Assembly: GCA_036023115.1 (NCBI GenBank)
Contig: JAYKKT010000074.1
Coordinates: 13,625,501 to 13,689,500, forward strand
Source of the DNA: Brasenia schreberi
Lineage: Eukaryota; Streptophyta; Magnoliopsida; Nymphaeales; Cabombaceae
DNA length: 64,000 nt
Direction of reading: 5' to 3'
This document shows, in pieces, positions 48,134 to 61,000 of the stretch; within the stretch, counting starts at the first letter, position 1; every line of letters starts with the position of its first letter. The notes beneath the pieces are model-generated. The model did not search any database. It saw only the letters and a program-made list of their open reading frames with translations, and was not told the origin of the DNA. The translations under genes and the position numbers were made by a program.

Positions 48134-48540
48134 TAAACGGATTGCGGAAGTTCTACAGCTCATTGTTTATTGAAGAGTCCCTACTGTTTGGTCTGTACTC
48201 AGCGACGTTGAGACAATGCCTTCATGCTGGTTATGACCCAGGAGAGTTCATATCCTCTCTGCCAAACGTGAGTTTTGTCCACGCCATTAACAAGGACAAC
48301 TTTGCCTCTTCCACCCGGTAATGCACTTGGTGTATTCCAACGGACTCATTTGATGAGTCTCTCTTCTTATTGTGTTATTTTTCTTTTCATGTTCTTTTAG
48401 TCTCTCCCTTTTCAATCTAAGGAGAGATGTGTTAGCCGCATTCAATAGGGTTGTAAATGCAGTTTCTCTCGTTTCTCTTGGTATCATGCTTGCTTTGAAA
48501 TTTAAAAGTTTTAATAAAACCTGCATTTCGATGCATCTCG
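48134..48540 (+). terminator. Likely 3' UTR and poly(A) signal of the xylosyltransferase gene
   Basis: After the TGA at 48131-48133, AATAAA occurs at 48513-48518 (TTTTAATAAAACCTG) in T-rich surroundings. Cleavage would be expected shortly after. Other A-rich signals nearby could also be used. Confidence 0.45.
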
Positions 48541-49780
48541 TTCAATACCTTGTTCTTCATTGTTCAGATTTAGTAACAGTTTCTGGCTCATAGCTTTTCT
48601 GAATTTCTAACAAATTCATATGGACTTCTCTGATTAAAGAACGTTATCACTTCCTGACTGGAAAACCGCTAACTAATGGTGACTTGCCACATCTGCACTA
48701 AACAAGAAACTTGCAATATCATCAAAGGTGACCATTTTCCAGAAAATGTTGAAAAGATCAGCAATGCCACTCTTCTCTTCCCCAACTTCCAAAAGTTTCG
48801 CCCAAGCACAGGTCTGCACACACACACAGAGAGGGGTTGCTTCTTAAAAATCATGTCGGCGGGTTCGCTTATTCACAAATCATGCACTTTTGCTCTCCCG
48901 CTCCTTTACAGTGTTATACTGGATGCCAATGTCTTCCTCTTCACCTTCTTCAAATTTCCTCCCTAACCGTACCTCTGCCCACCATGGACAAGATTTGCCA
49001 ATATCTATGAGGCATTCTTTTGCCTCGTGGAAGTATCAGTATGACATGATAAAAAGAACTAGAACCCAAACACTGAATTCCAAGAAATCAATATAAAACA
49101 GCTACAACAATAAATAAGACAAACAGCGAATTTCGGCGTACCAATGTAATGGGCTCCTTCCATTATTATCAGATGCATCAAATGCTGTTAACATACACAA
49201 AAAGACAACAGATCCAACACTGAGCTGTTTGACCATACTGAGGTGCAACATGAACTGCCTGACCGAGAAGTAGAGAATTTTTTACATGTTCTGCAATTAA
49301 CATGCACAAACCTACCATGAAATTAATGAGTCAATCCATGTACTATGCTGAAACGATTTTAGGAACACTAAAAGACAACAGATCCAATTTGTGAAGATCA
49401 TTTCTGGTATGTCAAAAAGATAGACTTTCAGATGCAAAAGCAACCGACACAAGTTGAAGCTCGAAAACAGTAGAAACAGAACCAACACCAATACTATGGA
49501 AGGCTAAGTACACATGAGAGAGAGAGAGAGAGTACAACATCCTCTTCACACAAACTCTTACAGGAAAGCAAGGAGGGATTCATGGACGAACAACCATTGA
49601 AACAATTTAATATACTATTTCATAATTGTTATGAAATTCACATCAAAGAATTCATGTAGCCCATCCCCTAAAAAAATCACTTAGAGAGAGATTATTACAA
49701 AATAATCAACACTAAGATGAGGAAAAATTATAAATGTATGATATTGAAAGTGATAGATACTATGATTAAGAGAAAGATTC
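48541..49780. other. Intergenic, nothing recognised
   Basis: No gene, repeat or transposon recognised apart from a short GA run near 49517-49533. Confidence 0.5.
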
Positions 49781-51075
49781 ACATTCTATATTTATAAGAC
49801 AAAGTGAGTACATTTCATGCTTATAAGAAACAAAGTGGGTAGAAGAAAAGGTATAGGAGATTGAAAATATAACTTATAAATTATGGTACTCAGGAAAGTA
49901 AAATACTCAAATTAGAGTTGGTATTATTATAAATAAAGATTTAAATGATAGTGTAATAGACATACAATATTATGGTGATTGAATTAGGATGGTGAAATTA
50001 GTATTAGGAATAGAGATATGGAATATAGTTTGTGTTTATGCACCCCAAGCAAGACCGAAAGATAGCATAAAAAGACATTAGATAAGATAATTCAAAGAAT
50101 TTCATAAAAAGAGATGATTTGTTTGGAAGAAAAACTGAATGGATATGTGAGTAAAAGGCATTAGGGTGTTAAGGTATTTTGGAAACTATGGTTTTGGGGA
50201 TTTAAATGGGAAGGTAAAAAAAAATTAAATTTTGTTATGACATATGATCTCTTTATAGCAAGCATAATTTTTATAAAATTATATGAATATTTAATTACTT
50301 AAAAGAATGACTCATTATAAACAAAAATTGATTATTTTTGCTAGTAGGGAAAAAGATATATCATGTTGTAAAGATTGCAAGATAAATCTAGAATAAAGTT
50401 TAATTATCCAAAATCAACTTTTAGTGATGAATTTGATGGTAAAAAATACTCAAAGAGTCAAAGAGTATGTAGAGTTACTCGAACTAAATGATGGAGTCAC
50501 AAAATTAAGAAATAAATATATTTAAACAGAATTTTCTTAAAAGAATATGCTTGAAATTATGTAGGTATACCTTCTTATACGTGGAACAATATGGTTAAAC
50601 ATATTAGAAAAGTGGCAAAACATATGTCAGGTGAATCTAAGGAAATCAAACTAGAACAAAAGGAAGTTTGACATTAGATAAAAATTAGGTGAAAAAGAAA
50701 TAAATTGCACTCAACCAATACGATTAGTGAAATTTAGAAGGCTTATAAGAAAACAAATAAAAAAAACCTTCAGTGAAGCAAATGATAAATTTTGAGAGGA
50801 TTCGTATAAAAGTTTAACTAAAAAAAAGGTGAAAGAGATATTTTTAAGATAACTAAAGCTAGAGATAAGCAAACTAAGAATCTTACTTTTGTTAGATGCG
50901 TCGAACATAAGGATGAAAATATTATACTAAGAAGTGATGATATCAAAAATTGATAGAATTCATAAGCATTTTCACAACAATATATGTATTAGTATTAACT
51001 TAAGATAGCTAACTAAATTAGAAAAGTATATAAACCACAATTTTTATAGACTTATTCAAAAGAAATATACGTAGG
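49780..51075 (+). mobile_element. Old RTE LINE copy (endonuclease to linker)
   Basis: Plus-strand, strongly diverged copy. 49840-50060 corresponds to KWVGEKAKEIED...KLWYSGK and AYAPQ of the endonuclease (GTTTATGCACCCCAAGC near 50034). 50580-50960 corresponds to [11 protein letters not shown] and the following linker. It ends near the position of the RRIQMNEV region (about 51070). Many stops; older than the neighbouring copy. Confidence 0.7.
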
Positions 51076-51087
51076 TTGGTAAATCTC

Positions 51088-51980
51088 TAGGGCAATGCTC
51101 ATAATTTGTGTAATCCATGGTATAAAAATCTCACAAGATGTTTGGGAGGATGTTTAGAATTATGTTGGTATACCTTGTGATATGTGGAACAATATGGCTA
51201 TACATATTAGGAAAGTGGTGAAAGATGTGTTCGGTGAATGTAAGGTAGGTGTACTGGCACAAAAAGAAGCTTGGTGGTGGAGCGAAGTAGTGCAAAATAA
51301 AATCAAGGCAAAGAGGGTATGTTATAAATTACATTATGCTAAGAAAACTAATAAAACTTGGCTTATAAGAAAGCGAAAAAGGCCGTCAGTGAAGCAAAAG
51401 CTAAAATTTGGGAGGATTTATATAAAAAAACTAAACTCTAAAGAGGATGAAAGAGATATTTTTATGATAGCTAGGACTAGAGATAAGAAAACTAAAGATC
51501 TTAATTATGTTAGATGCATCAAAGACGAGGATAAAAAAATTCTAATGGAAAATGATGATATAAGAATTAGATGAAAAAATTATTTTTACAAGCTTTTTAA
51601 TGAAAATATTATAGAACATAGAATTTACGGAGTTGTTATGCATAGAATTTATGTTGGTTGGTTAAAATGGAAAGGAGCATAAGGTATTCTTTGTGATAAG
51701 ACGATATCATTAAAGTTAAAAGGTAAATATTATAGAGCAACAATTAGACCTTTCATGTTTTATGGTTTTGAGTGTTGGAAAGTTAATCAACATGTACAAA
51801 AGATGTTTATGAAAGAAATGAAGATGTTGAGATGGATGAGTGGTCATACAAGAAAAGTTCATATACATAATGAGGTTATTAGGAACAAATTAGGAGTGAC
51901 ACCAATAGAGGATAAAATGAGATAATATTGTTTAAGATGGTTTGAAAATATAGAAAGAAGATCAAATCTGGGCTTTTGAA
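51088..51980 (+). mobile_element. RTE LINE copy, internally deleted
   Basis: Begins with 5'-UTR-like sequence (GGGCAATGCTCATAATTTGT, compare 31650), jumps to [16 protein letters not shown] (51182) and the linker to 51574, then after another deletion to GWLKWKGA, KGKYYRATIRPFMFYG, KEMKMLRWMSGHTRK and LRWFENIERR near 51950. It keeps the frame across the endonuclease/RT junction that is broken in the full-length copy (VVKDVFGEC), which is how I located that deletion. The 3' tail is missing. Confidence 0.8.
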
Positions 51981-52204
51981 AACTCTTCCCTTTACATAAA
52001 TCTTTATAAACTCCCTTTTTTAAATTAACTTTGATGAGCAAAGCCTTTTTGATCAACTTTTAAAAGTTGAGATCTCATGGAGGGAGAGGAGTGATTTCAA
52101 ATCGGTTTTGAAATTTTCAAGGATGAGCATCACTACACACCCTTCAAAAATGAGCTCCCTAACCTGACCTAGAAGTGATCTCCACCTAACGATAAATGCG
52201 TGTG

Positions 52205-54589
52205 TGTAAACACCCAAAATTTGAAATATTTTCTAAACTCCCAAATTCGAGAAGCAGTTTAAAGCCTTTATGAACCTTTAATTTCAAAAAACCCCAACTT
52301 TTTAAAGTTCAAGTCTTTTGGGAAATATTTCAAAATAAAGGTTTAAATTCAAGTTAAAACAACCCATGAATTTCAAAACAAATCAGACAAGCAAGTGAGA
52401 CCCAATCCAAATTCGGATCAAGACCAAAATCCAGAAAGTGAAGAAGAGACCAAGTCAGAAGCCTATCCGGATAAAAGCGAGATTGAAGCCCATCAGAAAC
52501 AGATAAAGATCACAGATGGATTGAATCAGAATTGTGGATTAAATCAAGCTTCACCAGACGAGACAATTCAATTTCAAATGCATGGATAAGATGGGGTTGA
52601 GCTTGTGATGAATCGGTTCAAATCAAAAGAGGCAATTCAAGTACATACATATAGCCAAGATGAACCATATTGTATCAAGAAAATGGGTTTGAAAGGTTGC
52701 AAGAATCACCAAGGTTCATCATAGGATCGAGCCAAAACAAAACAAGCTCGTATCATGGGTCGGCCAAGCAAGAGCACCCGAGATGGAATGTTATTTCAGA
52801 TGCATAAATGGGATGAATTATATTTGAAATGTTGTAATTAAAGCATCACCAAGATTTCATCATATGATCGAGCCAAGACAAGTCAAGTTCATACCATCAT
52901 GGATCGGCCAAGAGAAGTGCATCCGATTAAACTTGGATAAGACCGAACTCACCTAGGGACCAACCCACATGGGGTTGGTCCATATCATCATAGAGGGGGA
53001 CCACTTCTTTGGATCAAGGAGTTGGATTGAAGACCTATCCAACCTGCCCCAAAGAAGGGCCTAGAGCCAGCCCCTTGGCCTATAAATAGGGCCAAGGGGG
53101 GCGGGTTCACCATTTTGCAATGTTTTTATCTTTCATCATTTTGGGGCTAGCTAGAAGAGAGGGGCTGGTTTTGGGTTGAGAAAGGAAGTGTTGCACAAGC
53201 AAAGTCATGGGCTGCAAGAAGCTTAGTAAGGAGGAAAAGAGAGTGGGGTAGTATTAGCCATTAAGTGCAAGTGAGTGGGTAAGAAAGCAAGACGGAAAAA
53301 GGTCGGATTCCACTCTTGGAATTTCGACCAATTGGATGCAAAATCTGTAAGTATTTTCATCTTTTAATCTTTCTTCTACATTGATTCAATTGAAATGGAG
53401 TTGTATTAATGGAGTATAGTCTCCCCTCACGTTGTAATAATGTTTAGAGTTGCAAAATTTTCATTCTCTTGTTGAATTGTCACTCCCACACACACGCACT
53501 TTATGTGTTTGATTATGAGATTATACCCCAATATACTCTATAAACACTCTATATTCTCTACAACCTCTATGCTTAAGCTTATACAGATATTTTCATTTCT
53601 TTACTTTCAACACTTTAATTCATGATGTTGTGTTGTTGCAATTTCAATTCGAGTGAGTTTGCATCACGTATATTCTTTAAAATCTAAAATTGAACTTTTG
53701 CATCTCTGTATACATTGTTTATTGTATTTTTAATTCCCGAATCTCTGCTTCAATTAATCCAAAATTTTGTACACATATTATACACACACAATCCCACTCA
53801 TAATAAAATTTTCAAGAATTTTAGGGTCATGCAGCTATGTAATTAAAATTGTGCAAAATCGAGTTAATGTTTGTCCACTGTCTACACATTCTGTTTTTCT
53901 GCAATAGAGTTTGGGTTTTCATCCCACAACTCTATCTGTAGGCCTCCAAATCGATTGAATTTTAATTCATTAGAAAGTTGACATCCATAGCTTTCCAGCA
54001 AGATCAAATCCACCAAATTTGGAACTCAAATAACCGAGATATAGGCTCATCTTTGAGCCCTTGTATTTTTGTGGCAGGACAGTTCCGGGTACCTGAGCAG
54101 GGGTACTCTCATTATTTAATTCTGCTTCAATAAAACTTCGAATCACAATCTATAAAGTGTTATAGATCCTCACATCACAGGCTAAGTCTTGTAAAATTTT
54201 GGTAATTTTTAGAAGACTATAAGACACTGAAATTGATTCAGAAAACAAGATCTAAAAACAGAACATTCTGTTTTTCAGAACCTGTTCATTTCAAAAGCTT
54301 TAAATCAAGTGCACTCATTCCTTCTTTGAAAAACACCAAATCTTCATGTGAATTTGAGTCTTTTACCTATAGCATTGAAGTTTCTAAGCGCTTAGGCTCA
54401 CCCTTGAGCATCGGTTCAAGAAGGCCTAAAGCCAAAAGAACCCGCTTAGCTACAATCGCTATTTTGTCAAATTTTATTAAAACTTTGCTAGTTTTTGCAA
54501 ACTAGCTGGCACGCTCGCGCACCGTATAGATAAGAAATTATCATTTCAAATCTCTATATAGGCTTGGAGTGAAAATTTTCGTGTCTACA
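52205..54589 (+). repeat. Gypsy (Tat/Ogre-like) LTR, plus orientation
   Basis: About 2.4 kb from TGTAAACACCC to GTGTCTACA. It contains a TATA box within GGCCTATAAATAGGGCC (about 53080-53096) and matches, in inverted orientation, 55425-57523. The terminal block (CCCTTGAG...CGGT and GCACGCTCGCGCAC) is shared between the two. No coding content. Confidence 0.7.
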
Positions 54590-54662
54590 GTGTGCATCCT
54601 CGTTAGGGACTTGCTTGGTATTTCTGAAGGTGTTAAGGGTGGGCGTGACTTCTACATTGTGT
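54590..54662 (+). mobile_element. Primer-binding site and start of plus-strand Gypsy interior
   Basis: Right after the LTR, GTGTGCATCCTCGTTAGGGACTTGC at 54590-54614 resembles the Arg-tRNA site used by Tat/Ogre elements (GCGACTCCGCTGGGGA), degraded. Only about 50 bp of interior follow before the inverted element begins. Confidence 0.5.
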
Positions 54663-54667
54663 GAAAA

Positions 54668-55291
54668 CTATTGCATGAAACAATTCGCCAAGTCCTCGAA
54701 ATTAGCAAATTGGCTCAAGTCATATGAAGCCAACCATTTTGAAGCATTCCCTTTTAGAGAGTAGGGAAACCAGTAGACCCATTTGGAAGAGTCTCTCTTC
54801 TTTTTGTAAGCTATTATGGAAAAGAGTCGGAGATGGGATCGAGGGTCCACATTCCCATCATACCAAGGAAAACTCAGTATTTTGTCATCACTATTAGTTT
54901 GATAATCAGAGGGTAGAAAATCTAATAGTGAGTATGATTTCTTTTTCTTTACTTGATCTCTTAACAATTGTTGTAAGGCCTTTTTGTCTTTGATGGTAAA
55001 AGACTCGGGTTCTGGTTCCTCCTTGAATTTAGAGGTCATCTTGGGCTTTCTTACATGACGGGGTCTCTTTTGAGCCATTGCTTGCTTGCAATGGGAGGAG
55101 CAAGACTCTATCATATAGGCCTCTTCGCTTAATACGACGATTCTTTCTTCCGTACCTTTTAATTCCCTTTTTAGGGAGGCAAGCGACTCTTCCCGATTTT
55201 TAAAATTCTCTTTGATTTTTTTTTTTAAAAACCGACTCGTAGAGCATGAGGCCCCGCTCGACACCTCATATAATCCTTTCGAACTTAACAT
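54668..55291 (-). pseudogene. Gypsy (Tat/Ogre-like) gag fragment
   Basis: 207-codon open frame, minus strand, shortly after the LTR and primer site of the minus-strand element. C-terminal half has the retrotransposon gag signature: FPWYDGNVDPRSHLRLFSII, SSKWVYWFPYSLKGNASKWL, FANFEDLANCF. N-terminal half is Lys/Glu-rich and probably coiled coil (KNREESLASLKRELKGTEER). The frame runs off at the breakpoint near 54665; the rest of gag and all of pol are gone. Absence of stops over 200 codons suggests moderate age. Confidence 0.75.
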
Positions 55292-55424
55292 TATTTTTGC
55301 AAAATATCAACCTATGCAAAAGAATAGACTAAGAAACACGATTTTGAAATGTGAATTTGTTTAAAAACAATTGACATCGGATCGATAATTACTTAAACAC
55401 CCATGTCCTACTAGGAGTGCCAAT
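55292..55424 (-). promoter_or_regulatory. Leader and primer-binding site of minus-strand Gypsy element
   Basis: Minus strand GGCACTCCTAGTAGGAC at 55421-55405, next to the LTR end, again like an eroded Arg-tRNA primer site. It is followed by a leader of about 110 bases to the gag start. Confidence 0.5.
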
Positions 55425-57523
55425 TCTATAGATATGAAATTTTATTCCAAAGTCTATGTACAGATTTGAAATCAAATCCACAAATTACGTTGTGCGCGAG
55501 CGTGCTAGTTAGTTTACTTAAACTAACAAAGATTGTTTTCCGACTTCTTGAGCGATTACGGATAAGTGAGATCTTTTTTACTTAGGCCTTCTTCACCGAC
55601 GCTCAAGGGTCAACCTAGATGCTTTGAACATTTATTTTGGGTCTCATGTATTTTCAAAATCCACTTTAAAATCTCATGAACTTAGCCAAACTCATGCACT
55701 TAACTTTTGGGAAGGAAAATTTTCAAAGCCCTAATTCTGTTTTTGGGGACTTGTTTTGGATTTTTTTCAATAGCTTCTGTATCTCTAAAAATCGTGAAAC
55801 TTTTACAGTGAATAGAAACAAGTATGAAGATTAAAGAACTATTTTTATTCTAATTTTTTGTACTATAAATATTCACAATTAAATCAGACACTGACCCTTG
55901 CACAAACTTCAGGACTGATCTGTGACAGAAATATAGAGGTTTAAAAAAACGATTGTATCTTGGTGTATAGACCTCCGATCTTTATGAACTTAGTATTGTT
56001 GGAAAGCTATGGATGTCAGTTTTCTAATGAAACCATTTTCAATGAAATGGGTTTACTACAGACAAAGTTATGGGATGATAACCCAATCTCTATTGTAGAA
56101 AACTCAACTTTTATAGATTTGGTTATGGATTTATCCGATTTTCTCTGATTTTATTTACGTGGTTGTACGACTCTAAAATTCTTGAAAATTTTATTCAAAG
56201 TGGGTTTGTTTATGGGTATTAGGTATGCAAAGTTTCATATCATTCGGAGTATAGAGCAAGGAACTAAAAATTAAATATCAGACAGATGCTGGATGTAGAA
56301 AAACAAATTTTTGGGTTTTACAACGTACATGAATGCATTCCATCCAGAATTGAAAGGAAATTCAAAGCAATGCGAATATAAATGACTGAAGGAAATGAAG
56401 GAAAGTATAATTATAGCTTAAGCATAGAGGAGATTAAGAGATATAAGAGATTACAATGTATAGAAGGGTAGAAGAAACTGAAAATCAAACACCAATGAAA
56501 CGAAATTGGGTAGCATAACATCTAGCTATTACATCAATGAATGGAGTAAGTTGCTCCTTAATTACAACCCTTATTAATTGAATGAAAGTAAGGAAGATAT
56601 ATAATGGAAAAGATGAGAGAAATTGACTTGGATTTAAAAGTTTCTTCGCGATTTGATGAAACCGGCCAAGAGGGGGGTGACTACTCCTATTTCTCTCTCT
56701 TCTTCTACCTCTCTCTCTCTCTTTTCTCTCTTTCTCTCCTCACTTGTTGCAACTCTTCCAGTCTCTCTTCACTCCCTTCAATGCCTTGAACCCAACCCCA
56801 AGGCCTCTATTTATAGCCTTAAAGGGAGGGGACTCCAAAGACTTCATGAGTTGGACATGGGTGTGGTCTTGGCTCAAGCTTGATCCAATCCAAAAATGAG
56901 GTTGGTGGTCACATGGCCTCCCATGGGAGCACATGGGACTCATGGTGGTCCCCTAGGTCAAGATGAGTCCAGCCCCACATGGTGAAGGCTAGGCATGGCT
57001 CAGTTTAGTGTAACGCTTGGTGTAATCCCAGCTAGGCATGGCTCAGTTTGGTCCAGCCCATGGTGGTCCCAGCTAGGCATGGCTTGATTTGGTCTGGCCC
57101 ATGGTGGTCTTGCAACCCACTTTTTTGTGAAGCTTGTGGTTGTCCCTTAGCCACTTGGGTGTACCGTGGGTTCTTTGATGCCAACCTTGACTCGACCTTG
57201 GTTATGTCTTTGGTCGAGCTCTTAATTTGGTATAAATGCAACTTCTTGGCCTAGCGGACTTGGGCTAGGTTGGTGTGCCCTTTTGATTTGAGTCTTGCTT
57301 GGATTTGCAATCATGTCCCTGAATTGAATCGGACTTGAATCCTGTGCTTGATCTGGGCTTGTTTCTGCTTCAGGGCTTGATGCTTCCTTCGATCCTGCTT
57401 TTTAATTTCCCAAAACTCATTTTGTTTTTGAGAGCTTTTCCAAATTTCGTGGGCTATGTTCAAATTTCAAGTTTAAAGCATGCCCCAAATTTAAAAAAAA
57501 AAAAATATTTTAGGGTGTTTACG
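55425..57523 (-). repeat. Gypsy (Tat/Ogre-like) LTR, minus orientation
   Basis: About 2.1 kb. On minus it starts GTAAACACCCTA and carries GGCTATAAATAGAGGCC (near 56815-56799) as the promoter TATA box, equivalent to that in the plus LTR. An internal CCCATGGTGGTCCCAGCTAG-type unit recurs around 56940-57110. Frames seen here are not genes. Confidence 0.7.
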
Positions 57524-57826
57524 AGGCCCACACTTAAGTGGACTTTGTAACTATCATTGTTTGTGAGTAGGCGGAGCATGAACAAGAGGGAAAACATATA
57601 TATTTTTTCGTATAAAAGTATTAGGTAAGCTCACCCCAAGAGTACCTAACCCAAATTTTTTTTGGATGAAGCATACTTATATTTTACCTCTCTCAAACCA
57701 CATACATCTCCCTATATATAGTGCAGAACTAGAAATTTTTAAGATTTTCGATCAAGCACATACCTCATCTCGCTCTAAAGTAGGTCTGTCACTATTCCCC
57801 GGTGCTCAAGTTTTTTATTCAAATAA
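57524..57826. other. Short unrecognised stretch
   Basis: No gene found between the Gypsy LTR and the small LINE insertion. Confidence 0.5.
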
Positions 57827-58033
57827 CGGATTATCCGTTCCTAAATTTGGAAATTATTAAAAGAGGTAGAGGACGACCACAAAAGTGTTGAAAAGAAACA
57901 ATAAAGAATGATTTAGCTTATTGGGAGTTAACTGCTAACATGACAGATATGTAGAAACAAAGAATCCATGTAGCCGATGTAGCCGACCCCTGGAAAAAGG
58001 CTTAGTTGTTGTTGTTGTAGCGGATTATCCGTT
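57827..58033 (+). mobile_element. Short RTE LINE insertion with 13-bp duplication
   Basis: CGGATTATCCGTT at 57827-57839 and 58021-58033 flanks 57840-58020, a 3'-terminal LINE fragment in plus orientation (coding IKRGRGRPQKC, then AAAAGGCTTAGTTGTTGTTG tail). The target contains GGATTATCC, itself a palindrome. Confidence 0.92.
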
Positions 58034-61000
58034 TGATGCATGCTAGATTCCCAAAATGTGAGCACCAAAAAGGTCGACTTTCCGTGTAACCTTGTACGAA
58101 AGGCACCCAAAAGGGACCATTACAAACTCAGTTGGAATCGGAGGTCCACTTACTCCCGCAGAAGCTATTGTAGCGGCTCCGGCACGCATTCATTTTCTTT
58201 GCTTCATGTATGATAAAGGAGAATTTCAAATACCCGTGGCTCTGGCGAGTCTCTTCGCCCATAAGTCTCTACTGTGACGAAGCTGCTGTTGCTCACCCAA
58301 CACGACTGTACGAGGTCACAAATCACCCATCACGATCATCCGTGCTAAACGAATTGGGGGATAGTATGCGGGCTCGGTTCCCGCCAATTACTGAGAGTTT
58401 CAGTCGACCTCGGAGCCTAGTACGCCGCTCTCTCTCTCTCTCTCTCCTTCTTTTCCATCTCTCCTTTTTTGTTTTTGGTGCTGTTTTTTTCAGTCCCATC
58501 AACCGGTTATTCGAGTTGAACTGTTCTATTTCCCCCGTCTTCGTCGAAGGGGAAATGCCGTTCTGCAATTAATAAAATTCTTATTCTTGATTCTCCCTTT
58601 AAATTTGCGGGCACTTGCTTCTCTTTGTTTGTTGTTTGGCATTTAATTCGCTTCGTGAGCGAATCATTGATTTTCCTTTGTCTTGGTGGTGGTTCTCTCC
58701 AGAATCATGTACGACGCGGTCATTTGTTTGTAAATGCCTGCTTTGAACAGTATGTGACAAGAGCTAAATTCGCTCCTGCAGGATATTGACGAGGCTTTTA
58801 GGTTTGCCCAGAGCCCTGGTTCCATTGATGCGAAACGTTATTTAGGTTTCGCAGGGGCAGGTTGAACATTTGAAGATGAGGGTCAGTCTTCACTATTTCA
58901 AGTTACTTTAAGCACCTTTCGTCATGCTTCTTTGTTATGTTAAGGTGTTCCTGAATATTTATGGTTATTGCTTTTGTAGATTTTATGACTGTTTCTTTTG
59001 GACATGCTTTGGTCCTCTTTCCGTTACGTTTTTCGTTCATGGCCATTGCTATCATATGGAAATGATTTCATGTTTGTTGCTTTTGTTTATCTTGGTTCCA
59101 GGTCATTATGTCCTAGTGCAAAATTTCTTTTACATGATAGAGAACCATGATCACGGGGTCTTCGGTCTATTGTAGATTGTCTACAATTCATATCACCTTT
59201 TCTTTTAATTATTCAGGTCTGTTGGTGTGCATTGGCTTATTATGACAAGTCTTCTTCGGTAGAATCACCAAATGGGCTTGAACTCAATTTTATCTTCATG
59301 ATGCCCTTTAATTCTATCTTTTGAGGACTCCTGGGTCCCACAAGTAGATCGATGGTGCTGCCGGTAGGTCAGGCCACTATACTTGGTGCAAATTTTGAAG
59401 GTAGGGAGTAAAGAAAGGCGTTACGTTATATTTTTTTCTCAACCTAGAGCATAAGCCCCAATGAGCAGGGAGCCCTTCCCTTTGTAATGAGCAAGGTGCT
59501 GAACTTGGTTGATAATGACAGTGCAGACATTTTAACGTTAATGTGCCCGTACTGTACATACATAAATACAGACAGACAGACACCCTCAAACACACAAACA
59601 CTTATAAAACTGCTGGTCCATCTGGACAAAAGCTCCACATAAATGTATACATAATTTCAACAGAACTTTAAAGTTCTCTCTTATGACCATCTCCTTATCT
59701 CTGTTTCTCTCCCCTCCTTCCATGTCACCTTATCCTTTTCTCCAGAGGTCCCCACTGGGTTGGATATTAGGTTTACCCAAGCAAATGGAGTCTACATTAG
59801 TCAGACCCTTGCTACTGAGTTTGGGTTTTAAATGACAAATTTCAATACTAAGTCAAAGCTTAACTGACCAGATTTTACTTTTCCTGTAAAGTATATACTA
59901 TCTGACTCAAATGGTCTGGTGTATTTTGGGTAGGGGTCAGATTGTGATGCAAATAGTCTAGGAGTCTGTCTACATCTAATTGTTGATCAAATACTGCATT
60001 CTGGTAACCTATCCGTTTCATCTGCAACCCCAGAAAAGTGTTTTTTTGTGTTGAATGTTAAACTGTCTTTGAAATATTTTGAGTTACTTCAGTTTTGGAT
60101 CCCAAGAGCAAATCAATTTTCTCCAATTTCAATGAATTCTTAAATCAATCGAGAGTCATCAACTGCATCTCTTAACACATAGAATTCAGCTTGTTCAGGT
60201 CAGTTGCATGTTGAAAACAACCACAACAAGGCACATAGCCTAGCCTGTGCAGTGTTGTGAGAATCAGAGTCTTGAAGATGAGATTGTGTGCAAAAAGCAT
60301 GCCTGGATTGGTGATCTTGTGGTGTGGACAGTAACCCATGAATACTGGGTCTTTAGACCGGAAGTGACATTAAGCATCTTGAGCTGCAAGGATCTGAGTG
60401 ATGACCATGGTTCAGGGAGGTGATGATTGTAATGCTTTTGTTGTGGTGCAAATGGAATGGATTAGGAATAGGATCACACAGTACAACCTCTACCCATAGA
60501 AGCAGCTGGAAAGAGTGCAATTTGCTGTTATAACATAACGATCAGATCTTCAATGAGACTTATTGCAGCAATAGCTATTATCTTGAGGTGAAGCAAGAGA
60601 GAAAAATTAGAGGAAGGCAAACTCATCAAGTGGAGGATCACTAACTCTTGATGAAGTCTGTGAGGGAAATTAGAGAGAAGAGAGAGCCTAAGACTAAGAA
60701 GTCAAGAAAGAAATTGTTGAATTACTTGCAAAACTTCCATCCTTTGTACAAGAGGAAATATTCCTATTTGTATGTTCAAATTTGACCTAGCTGACCTCTA
60801 ATTGGAGGATCTTGATCTACATGAATCTCACTGGTCGATCTAGATCTAGCACAATGAATCTTCATAATTTATTTCTTCTGCTCAATCTCCATTATTAATT
60901 TTGTGATCATGAACTGCAATCCATATTTAACTTTCCATTAACCCCTTTGGATGATTAGTAATCATATGGTTCTTAACTCATCATTCCATGTGTTAGTGGA

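Noticed and set aside
56604..57254. Several short frames in 56.6-57.3 kb
   Set aside because: They lie within the minus-oriented Gypsy LTR and follow its internal repeats.
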